Assembly (NCBI GenBank): GCA_011390085.1
Contig: JAABTB010000125.1
Span: 1-6,731 of the forward strand
Source of the DNA: Desulfobacula sp.
GTDB taxonomy: Bacteria > Desulfobacterota > Desulfobacteria > Desulfobacterales > Desulfobacteraceae
DNA length: 6,731 bases
Direction of reading: 5' to 3'
Part shown: positions 1-5,776 of the stretch, piece after piece
Layout: each line of letters opens with the position of its first letter
Numbering within the stretch: the stretch's first letter is position 1
Notes under the pieces: model-generated
Told to the model about the DNA's origin: nothing
Database searches by the model: none
What the model saw: only the letters and a program-made list of their open reading frames with translations
Program-made: the position numbers and the translations under genes

Positions 1-8
1 TCCGATCT
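1..8. other. probable sequencing-adapter remnant at contig edge
   Basis: The first eight bases, TCCGATCT, equal the 3' end of the common Illumina adapter (known sequence ending GCTCTTCCGATCT). In the leftward antiporter frame these bases give Arg-Ser right after the conserved Gly-Tyr-x-Leu-Ala-Gly-Val, where the family normally continues with two residues and Gly-Pro. So homology breaks just where the adapter match begins. Eight bases alone are weak evidence, because the 7-mer CCGATCT also occurs three times inside genuine genes here. The full 8-mer occurs on the plus strand only at this edge, and a longer adapter match at 6479 supports the reading. Confidence 0.6.
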
Positions 9-122
9 GGCCACCCCGGCCAGGATATACCCCAGGATCAAGGGCTGTCTGAGCCGCTGGGCCGCCAATCCCCCGACAAAGGCCGCCATCACAAGAATGA
101 TAATATCCCCTGCAATTCCCAA
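1..122 (-). CDS. CPA2-family cation:proton antiporter, N-terminal fragment
   Basis: Reading leftward from 122, 40 codons are open to the window edge. They encode a hydrophobic helix (about residues 3-20) followed by the pattern [15 protein letters not shown]. This is the first-helix region of monovalent cation:proton antiporter-2 (KefB/YbaL-like) proteins, inner-membrane exchangers of K+ or Na+ for H+. The start is TTG at 122-120, with a GGAGG ribosome binding site at 134-130, seven bases upstream. The first internal ATG (89-87) would cut away most of the first helix, so TTG is preferred. Only the N-terminus is present, and the last two or three codons probably come from adapter sequence. The gene is divergent from the DUF3124 gene. 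The family call rests on a short stretch; ion specificity and any C-terminal TrkA domains cannot be seen. Confidence 0.65.
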   Translation of the reverse strand, partial: MGIAGDIIILVMAAFVGGLAAQRLRQPLILGYILAGVARS

Positions 123-158
123 AAGACTTCCTCCGTTTTATTTGTAGTCTGGTTTTTC

Positions 159-187
159 TTATCATATTTTCTTGGAATAGCGATAAT
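159..187 (+). promoter_or_regulatory. candidate sigma70 promoter P1 for the DUF3124 gene
   Basis: TTATCA (159-164) and GATAAT (182-187) are separated by 17 bases in an AT-rich spacer, matching the consensus at 4/6 and 5/6 positions. It would give a leader of roughly 85 bases. It competes with the candidate at 199-228. Confidence 0.3.
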
Positions 188-198
188 ATTTTTAACAT

Positions 199-228
199 TT
201 GATTTATCTGCCCCGGATGGTCTAAAAT
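199..228 (+). promoter_or_regulatory. candidate sigma70 promoter P2 for the DUF3124 gene
   Basis: TTGATT (199-204) and TAAAAT (223-228) are separated by 18 bases, matching the consensus at 4/6 and 5/6 positions. The leader would be about 45 bases, ending in a strong GGGAGGA ribosome binding site at 267-273. In AT-rich DNA such matches arise easily by chance. Confidence 0.35.
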
Positions 229-278
229 AAAAGGCAAGATTCGATCAATACAGAGATGTTTTATCCGGGAGGATCATC

Positions 279-752
279 ATGAAAATCAAATATCTTATTA
301 TTCCGGCCTTTGTGCTCTGCCTTTTTATACCTGAAATTCAGGCCGATACCCGGCCCAGGGTTTCAAAGGGCCAGACCGTTTATGTTCCCGCTTATTCCCA
401 TATCTATATCGGCAATAAAGAAACCCCCTATCTTCTGGCCGTTACCCTGAGTATCCGGAATATCAGTCCGTCCACGCCCATTACCCTGACAGAGGTCAGT
501 TACCATGACACCCAGGGAAAATTACTGAAAATCTTTTCCAAAGATCCGGTTCTTCTCGATCCCCTTGCTTCCACCCGCCATATCATCCACAGGGACGACA
601 AGGACGGCGGGTCCGGGGCATGCTTCATTGTAAAATGGGAAGCAAAGGAAAAAACAAATCCGCCCGTCATTGAAACGATCATGATCGGAACCCAGTCCCA
701 GCAGGGCATTTCCTTTACTTCCAGGGGAGAGGTCATCCTGGAGAAAGAATAA
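279..752 (+). CDS. secreted DUF3124 domain protein
   Basis: This 157-residue protein has an N-terminal signal peptide: Lys2 and Lys4, a hydrophobic core at about residues 6-18, and a likely signal peptidase I site after Ile20-Gln21-Ala22. Cys14 lies inside the hydrophobic core without a proper lipobox, so a lipoprotein is unlikely and a soluble periplasmic protein is expected. The mature part matches the DUF3124 pattern as I know it: GlyGlnThrValTyrValProAlaTyrSerHis at about 31-41, LeuSerIleArgAsnIle near 57-62, GlyGlySerGly near 110-113, and near the C-terminus GlyThrGlnSerGlnGlnGlyIleSerPheThrSerArgGly. Predicted content is mostly beta strand. The molecular function of the family is unknown. 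The start is fixed by GGGAGGA at 267-273, five bases before ATG. The gene looks somewhat less GC-rich than its neighbours. It lies 76 bases before the DUF362 gene in the same direction, with no evident functional link. Confidence 0.85.
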   Translation: MKIKYLIIPAFVLCLFIPEIQADTRPRVSKGQTVYVPAYSHIYIGNKETPYLLAVTLSIRNISPSTPITLTEVSYHDTQGKLLKIFSKDPVLLDPLASTRHIIHRDDKDGGSGACFIVKWEAKEKTNPPVIETIMIGTQSQQGISFTSRGEVILEKE

Positions 753-780
753 AAAACCGGATGATTTTAAACGGCCCTTC

Positions 781-789
781 TGCTATGAT
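781..789 (+). promoter_or_regulatory. possible extended -10 promoter for the DUF362 gene
   Basis: TGCTATGAT fits an extended -10 element (TG, one base, then TATGAT with 5/6 matches). No convincing -35 lies at 17 bases, as usual for this promoter type. It would let the DUF362 gene be transcribed independently of the DUF3124 gene. No terminator hairpin is visible between the two genes. Confidence 0.25.
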
Positions 790-828
790 ACCGGCCCGAA
801 CGTATATCAAAACCAAGAGGAGGCAAAA

Positions 829-1959
829 ATGACGGCTGATGTATTTTTCATGGATCTGGAAGCCACTTCCAGGGAAAACCTTCCCGATAAACTGACAAGA
901 CTGGTTAAAACCGCAGGCCTTGAGTCCATCTTAAAGGAAAACGAGCTGACTGCAATAAAACTCCATTTCGGGGAAAAGGGCAATACGGCCTATATCCGCC
1001 CCGTCTTTATCCGGCGAATCATTCAGACCGTCCGGGAATTCAAGGCCCGGCCATTTCTGACCGATGCCAACACCCTTTATGCGGGAACCCGTTCCGACAG
1101 CGTTTCCCATATCCATACGGCCATTGAAAATGGGTTTTCCTATTCCTCCATGGATGCCACACCCATTGTCATTGCTGACGGGCTCCGGGGAAAAAATGAA
1201 ACCAAAATCGAGGTGAACCTGAAAAACTGCAAGCAGGTTTATATCGGTTCGGAAATCGTGGAAGCCGACGCCCTGGTTTCCGTAGCCCATTTCAAGGGCC
1301 ATGAACTGTCCGGCTTCGGCGGGACACTGAAAAACCTCGGCATGGGATGCGCCTCCCGGCGGGGAAAACTGGACCAGCATTCCAATGTGAGCCCCAAGAT
1401 CAAGCGCAAAACCTGCATCGGATGCGGGGAATGTGCAAGGCACTGCCCCGTCGACGCCATTTACCTGGAAGAGAAAAAAGCCTATATCCGGGCCGAGACC
1501 TGCATCGGGTGCGCGGAATGCATTATCCGGTGCCCCACCGGCTCCGTCACCATCAACTGGAACCAGACCGTGCCGATCTTTCTTGAAAAAATGATGGAAT
1601 ATACCCTGGGGGTCCTGCAAAACAAAAAGGACAAGGCCTTTTTCATCAATTTTATCACGGATGTGTCCTCCAACTGCGATTGCCTGCCCTACAGCGCCTC
1701 GCCCATTGTGAACAATATCGGCGTCCTGGCCTCCACGGACCCGGTGGCCCTGGACCAGGCCTCGGCCGATCTGGTCAACGGGCAGATGGGACTGCCCAAC
1801 ACCGCCTTGAAGCTGAACCTGAATCCGGGCGAGGACAAATTCAAGGGCCTTTACCCGTCCGTGGACTGGGAACACCAGCTTGCGTATGCCGAGGGTCTCG
1901 GTCTCGGCACCCGGGCCTATACCCTGGTGCGGATGGAAACAAAGGCCTATAAAGGATAG
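829..1959 (+). CDS. DUF362 domain protein with two [4Fe-4S] ferredoxin motifs
   Basis: This is a 376-residue cytoplasmic protein with no signal peptide. Its DUF362 domain is split around a ferredoxin insert. The N-terminal half carries the family signature around residues 150-180 (Ala-His-Phe-Lys-Gly-His-Glu, then GlyGlyThrLeuLysAsnLeuGlyMetGly). Two Cys-x2-Cys-x2-Cys-x3-Cys-Pro motifs follow: Cys196, 199, 202, 206 and Cys225, 228, 231, 235. The C-terminal half has the second DUF362 signature, with Cys283 and Cys285 followed by an Asn-Asn-Ile-Gly-Val and AlaSerThrAspProValAlaLeuAspGln segment (about 295-310). Two ferredoxin-type clusters point to an electron-transfer role, but the reaction of this common anaerobe family is not established. 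The start is set by AGAGGAGG at 816-823, five bases before ATG. The length is normal for the family. The gene is convergent with the sucD-like gene, with only 28 bases between stop codons and no clear hairpin. Confidence 0.9.
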   Translation: MTADVFFMDLEATSRENLPDKLTRLVKTAGLESILKENELTAIKLHFGEKGNTAYIRPVFIRRIIQTVREFKARPFLTDANTLYAGTRSDSVSHIHTAIENGFSYSSMDATPIVIADGLRGKNETKIEVNLKNCKQVYIGSEIVEADALVSVAHFKGHELSGFGGTLKNLGMGCASRRGKLDQHSNVSPKIKRKTCIGCGECARHCPVDAIYLEEKKAYIRAETCIGCAECIIRCPTGSVTINWNQTVPIFLEKMMEYTLGVLQNKKDKAFFINFITDVSSNCDCLPYSASPIVNNIGVLASTDPVALDQASADLVNGQMGLPNTALKLNLNPGEDKFKGLYPSVDWEHQLAYAEGLGLGTRAYTLVRMETKAYKG

Positions 1960-1987
1960 GTCAGGACCCGGCCGGATCAGCCATAGT

Positions 1988-2860
1988 CTATCTTAATCGA
2001 TATTTTTCCGCCCAGGCATGAACGTGGATGGGGGATTCCAGCACCGTGACCCCGGCTTCCCGCAAGGCCCCGGTTTTTCCTTCATAGGTCCCTGCAGACC
2101 CCCGCACAATGGCCCCGGCATGGCCCATTTTTTTGCCCTGGGGCGAAAACCGGCCCGCAATATAGGCGGCCACGGGTTTTTTCATATGACCGGCGATGAA
2201 TTCGGCAGCCTTTTCTTCCTGTTCCCCACCGACTTCTCCCACGATGATCACGGCGTCCGTGTCCGGGTCGTTTTCAAACATGGCCAGGATCTTCGGCAGG
2301 TTGCACAGGACCACGGGATCGGCGCCCATGCCCACCACCGTGCTCTGGCCGATCTGTTTTTCCGAAAGGATCCCGGCAAATTCATAGGACAGGGTTCCGG
2401 ACCGGGAAATAATGCCCACCCGTCCCGGTGCAAACAAAGACGCAGGCATGATGCCCATTTTGCCCTTGCCGGGAACCAGGATGCCCGGCGTGGTGGGGCC
2501 CAGGGCCGTTATCCCTTTTTCATCGGCATAGTCCCGCATTTTCATGACGTCATGGACGGGGATGTGCTCGGGGACAATGACAATAAAATCGATGCCCGCA
2601 TCAATGGTTTCAAAAAAGGCGTCCAGGACAAAGGCGGCCGGGACAAAGAAGACCGAGGCATTGGCCCCTGTCTCTTTGACGGCATCCTCCACATAATTGA
2701 ACACGGGCAGACCTTCCACAACCTGCCCGCCCTTGCCGGGGGTGACGCCGCCGACGATCTTTGTTCCATATTGAAGCATCCATTTGGTCTGGACGCTGCC
2801 GATTTTCCCGGTGATGCCCTGGACTATCACCCGGGTATCATCATGTAAAAGAATGCTCAT
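1988..2860 (-). CDS. sucD: succinyl-CoA synthetase-type acyl-CoA ligase, alpha subunit (ADP-forming)
   Basis: This is a 290-residue alpha subunit of the succinyl-CoA synthetase family, which forms an acyl-CoA from acid, CoA and ATP, or makes ATP in reverse, through a phosphohistidine. Visible elements are the CoA-binding Rossmann motif ValGlnGlyIleThrGlyLysIleGly (13-21), GlyGlyValThrProGlyLysGlyGly (37-45), the SerArgSerGlyThrLeu segment (152-157), Glu209 in GlyGluValGlyGly, and the phosphorylated His247 in GlyLysLysMetGlyHisAlaGly. The E. coli equivalents are Glu208 and His246. The usual GlyProAsnCysProGly is GlyProThrThrProGly here (121-126), and the usual Thr-Glu-Gly-Ile-Pro is Pro-Glu-His-Ile-Pro (97-101). 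The enzyme should therefore be active, but its acid substrate may differ from succinate. The gene starts 25 bases after the sucC-like stop. AAGGAT (2875-2870) is the ribosome binding site, nine bases from ATG. The gene symbol denotes family, not proven substrate. Confidence 0.85.
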   Translation of the reverse strand: MSILLHDDTRVIVQGITGKIGSVQTKWMLQYGTKIVGGVTPGKGGQVVEGLPVFNYVEDAVKETGANASVFFVPAAFVLDAFFETIDAGIDFIVIVPEHIPVHDVMKMRDYADEKGITALGPTTPGILVPGKGKMGIMPASLFAPGRVGIISRSGTLSYEFAGILSEKQIGQSTVVGMGADPVVLCNLPKILAMFENDPDTDAVIIVGEVGGEQEEKAAEFIAGHMKKPVAAYIAGRFSPQGKKMGHAGAIVRGSAGTYEGKTGALREAGVTVLESPIHVHAWAEKYRLR

Positions 2861-2885
2861 ATTGGATCTATCCTTATTTCTATCC

Positions 2886-4043
2886 CTATGATCTGCTCAT
2901 GGGAGAGGACGTGTTTAATAATGCGGCCAGCCGTTCAACTGCCTTTTCCGTTGCAGCCTCAGTCACCACATGGATACCCCCGGACTTTAAAATCTCCCAG
3001 GTCTCTTCCTGGTGGTTGCCCAGGGCCTTGGCCACAATGGGGAGGGTGACGCCGTGGTCCTTGATATACCGGACAATGCCCTTGGCACCTTCATGGATGG
3101 GATTGATGCCGCCGTAAATATTGATGAAGACAGCCCGCAGGGGCTTCATCAAAATGAGGTCCATACATTTGTACAAGAGATCCGCCGTGATGCCCCCGCC
3201 GGTTTCAAGGAAATTGGCAGGCTCCATGCCGTGGCCGATGATGTCCATGGAGGCCATGCCAAGGCCTGCCCCGGAAGAAATAAGGCCGATATCCCCGTCC
3301 AGGTCCACATAGGTGACCCCGATCTCTTTGCCCTTTCTTTCAAGCCGGTTCCCGATCCTGCCCTCGGGGGACAGGGAAAGCATTTTCTTAACCCGGAACA
3401 TGGCGGAGTCATCGATTTCAAGGACGGCATCCACGGCCATGAGACCGCCGTCGGCCAGGACGGCCAGGGGGTTGATCTCCGCAATCATGGCCTCATATTG
3501 TCGAAATACCTTGTACAGCCGGACCAGGATATCGGCGCAGGCGTTGAGGGGCTTGCCGTCAAGGCCTGCCCTGCGCAGGAGGGCCACGGCCTGATAGGGA
3601 TAAAACCCGAATTTCGGATCGATTTTAAAGGAAGCGATTTTATCCGGTGAGGTCCGGGCCGTTTCTTCAATATGCACCCCGCCCTCGGTGCTGACCACCA
3701 CCACGGGTCTGCCCGAATACCCATCAATGGTGATGCCCAGGTACAGTTCCCTTTCGATGACCGCTTTTTTACAGACCATGATCTCCCGGACCGGGAGCCC
3801 CTTGATCTCGGTCTCTAAAAGAGCTTCTGCCGTTGTTCTGCATTCCTCCGGGGTTTGCACCGGCCGGATGCCGCCGGCAAGGCCCCGGCCGCCCACCAGG
3901 ACCTGGGATTTCAGAATCGCCGGATAACCGGTCTTTTCCGCAATGTTTAACGTTTCATCCACTGTCCCCGCCACCCCGCGTTCGGGAACGGGGATGCCGA
4001 ATTTCTCAAAAATATCCATGCCCTCGTATTCGTGCAATCTCAT
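2886..4043 (-). CDS. sucC: succinyl-CoA synthetase-type acyl-CoA ligase, beta subunit (ADP-forming)
   Basis: This 385-residue beta subunit has an N-terminal ATP-grasp domain and a C-terminal ligase CoA domain, and its length is normal. Seen are the start motif MetArgLeuHisGluTyrGlu, Lys45 and the GlyGlyArgGlyLeuAlaGlyGly loop (51-58) for nucleotide binding, Glu189 and Asn191 in AlaGluIleAsnProLeu plus Asp205 for Mg-ATP, SerGlyAlaGlyLeuGlyMetAla (257-264), and GluThrGlyGlyGly (280-284). The segment near the acid site reads AsnIleTyrGlyGlyIleAsnProIleHisGlu (308-318), where E. coli has AsnIlePheGlyGlyIleValArgCysAsp. The usual ArgLeuGluGlyThrAsn block is replaced by LysAlaLeuGlyAsnHis (339-344). 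These changes suggest a paralogue with altered acid specificity (inference). It is the first gene of a sucC-sucD operon. AGGA at 4055-4052 is the ribosome binding site, eight bases from ATG. Confidence 0.85.
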   Translation of the reverse strand: MRLHEYEGMDIFEKFGIPVPERGVAGTVDETLNIAEKTGYPAILKSQVLVGGRGLAGGIRPVQTPEECRTTAEALLETEIKGLPVREIMVCKKAVIERELYLGITIDGYSGRPVVVVSTEGGVHIEETARTSPDKIASFKIDPKFGFYPYQAVALLRRAGLDGKPLNACADILVRLYKVFRQYEAMIAEINPLAVLADGGLMAVDAVLEIDDSAMFRVKKMLSLSPEGRIGNRLERKGKEIGVTYVDLDGDIGLISSGAGLGMASMDIIGHGMEPANFLETGGGITADLLYKCMDLILMKPLRAVFINIYGGINPIHEGAKGIVRYIKDHGVTLPIVAKALGNHQEETWEILKSGGIHVVTEAATEKAVERLAALLNTSSPMSRS

Positions 4044-4092
4044 ATTTTATTTCCTGTCCGGTCTCAATATCCGATGTAAATTTAAAAGCAAG

Positions 4093-4122
4093 ACACTAAA
4101 AAAAAATCAGAGCCGCTGTCAA
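4093..4122 (-). promoter_or_regulatory. candidate sigma70 promoter for the sucCD-like operon
   Basis: Read leftward, a perfect TTGACA (4122-4117) is followed at 17-18 bases by TTAGTG/TAGTGT (4099-4093), a weak -10. The spacer contains a long T run. Predicted transcription start is near 4086, giving a leader of about 40 bases. The weak -10 suggests low basal strength or activator dependence. Confidence 0.35.
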
Positions 4123-4129
4123 CAAAAAT

Positions 4130-4139
4130 GTTCCGGAAC
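4130..4139. repeat. 10-bp perfect palindrome, possible regulator site
   Basis: GTTCCGGAAC is a perfect inverted repeat, eight bases upstream of the leftward TTGACA. The position suits an activator or repressor of the sucCD-like operon, but no regulator gene is in the window, and 10-bp palindromes can occur by chance. Confidence 0.3.
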
Positions 4140-4155
4140 CCCATAGGATTTGATC

Positions 4156-4165
4156 CATGATCATG
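4156..4165. repeat. 10-bp perfect palindrome upstream of the rightward promoter
   Basis: CATGATCATG is a perfect inverted repeat. It is flanked by ATC on the left and, after a two-base bulge, GAT on the right. It ends 20 bases before the rightward TTGACA, a place where an activator could bind. The evidence is positional only. Confidence 0.25.
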
Positions 4166-4185
4166 TGGATGGGCCGGAAAATGAC

Positions 4186-4215
4186 TTGACAAGACCTGAA
4201 ATTTATTCTTAGTAA
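4186..4215 (+). promoter_or_regulatory. candidate sigma70 promoter for the dehydratase-oxidase operon
   Basis: A perfect -35 TTGACA (4186-4191) is followed at 17-18 bases by TTAGTA/TAGTAA (4209-4215), a moderate -10. Predicted start is near 4221, with a leader of about 105 bases. An 18-bp dyad begins right at this start. The dehydratase ribosome binding site AAGGA lies at 4316-4320. Confidence 0.45.
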
Positions 4216-4221
4216 TAACAT

Positions 4222-4239
4222 TTGCGCGAATTCGGGCAA
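4222..4239. promoter_or_regulatory. 18-bp dyad, probable operator at the transcription start
   Basis: TTGCGCGAATTCGGGCAA is an inverted repeat in which eight of nine base pairs match; only 4226/4235 is mismatched. It begins about one base after the predicted start of the rightward promoter, the typical position for a repressor such as a TetR, GntR or MarR family protein. Which family binds cannot be told, and no regulator gene is in the window. Confidence 0.45.
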
Positions 4240-4328
4240 CTGGTTTTATCTATGGAAAAGGTTCTGAATAAAGGGTTTTAACGATTAATCAATTGACTTA
4301 TTTTAAAATATGAAAAAGGAAAGACATT

Positions 4329-5765
4329 ATGGGACTGATGACAAAAGACGAATATATTGAATCTTTAAGAAAATTAAACCCCGTGGTATATATGTTTGGG
4401 GAAAGGATCCATAATGTAGTGGACAACCCAAGGCTCAGGGCCGGCATCGAAGCCACCGGCGCCACCTATGAAGTGGCCGGCATGGAAGAATACAAAGCCC
4501 TCGCCGTAACCGAAAGCCCCCTGATCCATGAGCCGGTGAACCGGTTCACCCTGCCCCCCTCCTCCATCACGGATCTGGTCCACCGGGTCAAGCTGAACCG
4601 GGCCGTGGCCAACCATGTGGGCACCTGCCACCAGAGATGCACGGGCCTGGACTGCCTTTCGGCCCTGTCCATCGTCACCTGGGACATTGACCAAAAATAC
4701 GGCACCCCCTATTATCAGAATTTCATGGAATTCCTGAAACACATGCAAAAAAATGACCTGACCGGCAACGCCGGGGTCACCGACGTTAAGGGCGACCGGT
4801 CCAAGGGGCCCACGGACCAGGCCGATGACCAGATGTATCTGAAAATTGTGGAAAGACGGCCCGACGGCATCGTGGTCAGCGGGGCCAAGGTGCACCAGAC
4901 CGGATCTCTGTCGGCCCATGAAATCATTGTCCTGCCCACCCGGGCCTTTAAAAAAGGGGATGAGGACTATGCCGTGGCCTTTGCCATCCCCTCCGACACC
5001 GAGGGCCTCATCCATGTGGTGGGCCGCTCCAGCCTGGACAGCCGGGAAATAGAAGGCGTGGACTGCGGGAACGTCCGGTATTCCAAGAACTGCCCCACCC
5101 TGATTTTTGACCGGGTCTTTGTTCCCAAGCATAGGATTTTCATGTGCGGAGAAACGGAATTTGCCGTGGAAATGGTCATCAAATTTTCCTCCTTCCACCG
5201 CCAGAGCCACGGCGGATGCAAATCGGGTAAGATCGACTGCATGATCGGGGCCGCCCTGTCCCTCATGGACTATAACGGAACCTCCAAGATCAGCCACCAC
5301 AAGCAAAAGATCATCGACATGATCTACCGGGCCGAAACCCTTTACGGATGCTGCCTGGCCTCTTCCTATGAAGGACGGGAAATGCCTTCCGGAGCCTATT
5401 TCATCGACACCATCCTGTCCAATGCCTCCAAAATCCATGAGGGCAAGGAACTCAGCGAATGTATCCGCCTCATGATCGACATCTGCGGCGGCTTTGTGGC
5501 CGACATGCCCTCGGACAAGGATTTTGACCATCCCGAAATCGGCCCCATGCTGAAACGCTACCTGAAAGGGGCCGACGGCGTGCCCGTGGAAAACCGGATC
5601 AAGATGTTCAGGCTCGTGGAAAAAATGGCCATGGAATCGGCAGACACCATTTCCGACATCCACGGCGGCGGCTCCCCGGAAGCCCACCGAGTGACCATTC
5701 TGAGGGAAAGCAACCTGGAAGGCAAGAAACGGGCCGCCCGGCGTCTGGCAGGCATTGACGACTAA
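4329..5765 (+). CDS. 4-hydroxybutyryl-CoA dehydratase-family flavoprotein (divergent paralogue)
   Basis: This 478-residue protein belongs to the 4-hydroxybutyryl-CoA dehydratase / 4-hydroxyphenylacetate 3-hydroxylase family, in which dehydratases use FAD and an oxygen-sensitive [4Fe-4S] cluster to convert 4-hydroxybutyryl-CoA to crotonyl-CoA through a ketyl radical. Colinear similarity to the Clostridium aminobutyricum enzyme (compared from memory) runs from MetThrLysAspGluTyrIleGluSerLeuArgLysLeuAsn to a C-terminal AlaGlyIle. All four cluster ligands are present: Cys100 and Cys104 in CysHisGlnArgCys, and His290 and Cys297 in HisArgGlnSerHisGlyGlyCysLys. Lys298 and Thr191 (HisGlnThrGlySer) are also kept. 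However, three catalytic residues differ: Glu257 is Cys255, Tyr296 is His294 and Glu455 is Ser442. It may be an isomerase or a dehydratase for another acyl-CoA. ATG at 4329 has AAGGA eight bases upstream. The stop overlaps the next gene's ribosome binding site, so the two genes form an operon. Confidence 0.85.
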   Translation: MGLMTKDEYIESLRKLNPVVYMFGERIHNVVDNPRLRAGIEATGATYEVAGMEEYKALAVTESPLIHEPVNRFTLPPSSITDLVHRVKLNRAVANHVGTCHQRCTGLDCLSALSIVTWDIDQKYGTPYYQNFMEFLKHMQKNDLTGNAGVTDVKGDRSKGPTDQADDQMYLKIVERRPDGIVVSGAKVHQTGSLSAHEIIVLPTRAFKKGDEDYAVAFAIPSDTEGLIHVVGRSSLDSREIEGVDCGNVRYSKNCPTLIFDRVFVPKHRIFMCGETEFAVEMVIKFSSFHRQSHGGCKSGKIDCMIGAALSLMDYNGTSKISHHKQKIIDMIYRAETLYGCCLASSYEGREMPSGAYFIDTILSNASKIHEGKELSECIRLMIDICGGFVADMPSDKDFDHPEIGPMLKRYLKGADGVPVENRIKMFRLVEKMAMESADTISDIHGGGSPEAHRVTILRESNLEGKKRAARRLAGIDD

Positions 5766-5776
5766 AGGAATATCCC

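Noticed and set aside
931..1875. Long minus-strand open frame (314 codons) opposite the DUF362 gene
   Set aside because: It is a shadow created by codon bias of the real gene: rich in Gly, His, Asp and Val, no recognisable domain, and the plus strand carries clear ferredoxin motifs and a strong ribosome binding site.
1960..1987. Possible bidirectional terminator between the convergent DUF362 and sucD-like genes
   Set aside because: The 28 bases contain a short CCGGCCGG palindrome but no adequate stem followed by a T run in either direction.
2018..2848. Plus-strand open frames opposite the sucD-like and sucC-like genes (including 3012-3650)
   Set aside because: Low-complexity Gly/His/Asp-rich translations with no family resemblance; the opposite strand encodes full-length ligase subunits.
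4293..4298. TTGACT as a second -35 element just before the dehydratase gene
   Set aside because: At 17 bases downstream lies the ribosome binding site rather than a -10, so it cannot serve as a normal promoter for this gene.
4374..5687. Minus-strand open frame of 437 codons opposite the dehydratase-family gene
   Set aside because: Composition is Gly/His/Val-rich without motif or plausible start signal; the plus-strand protein matches a known family end to end.
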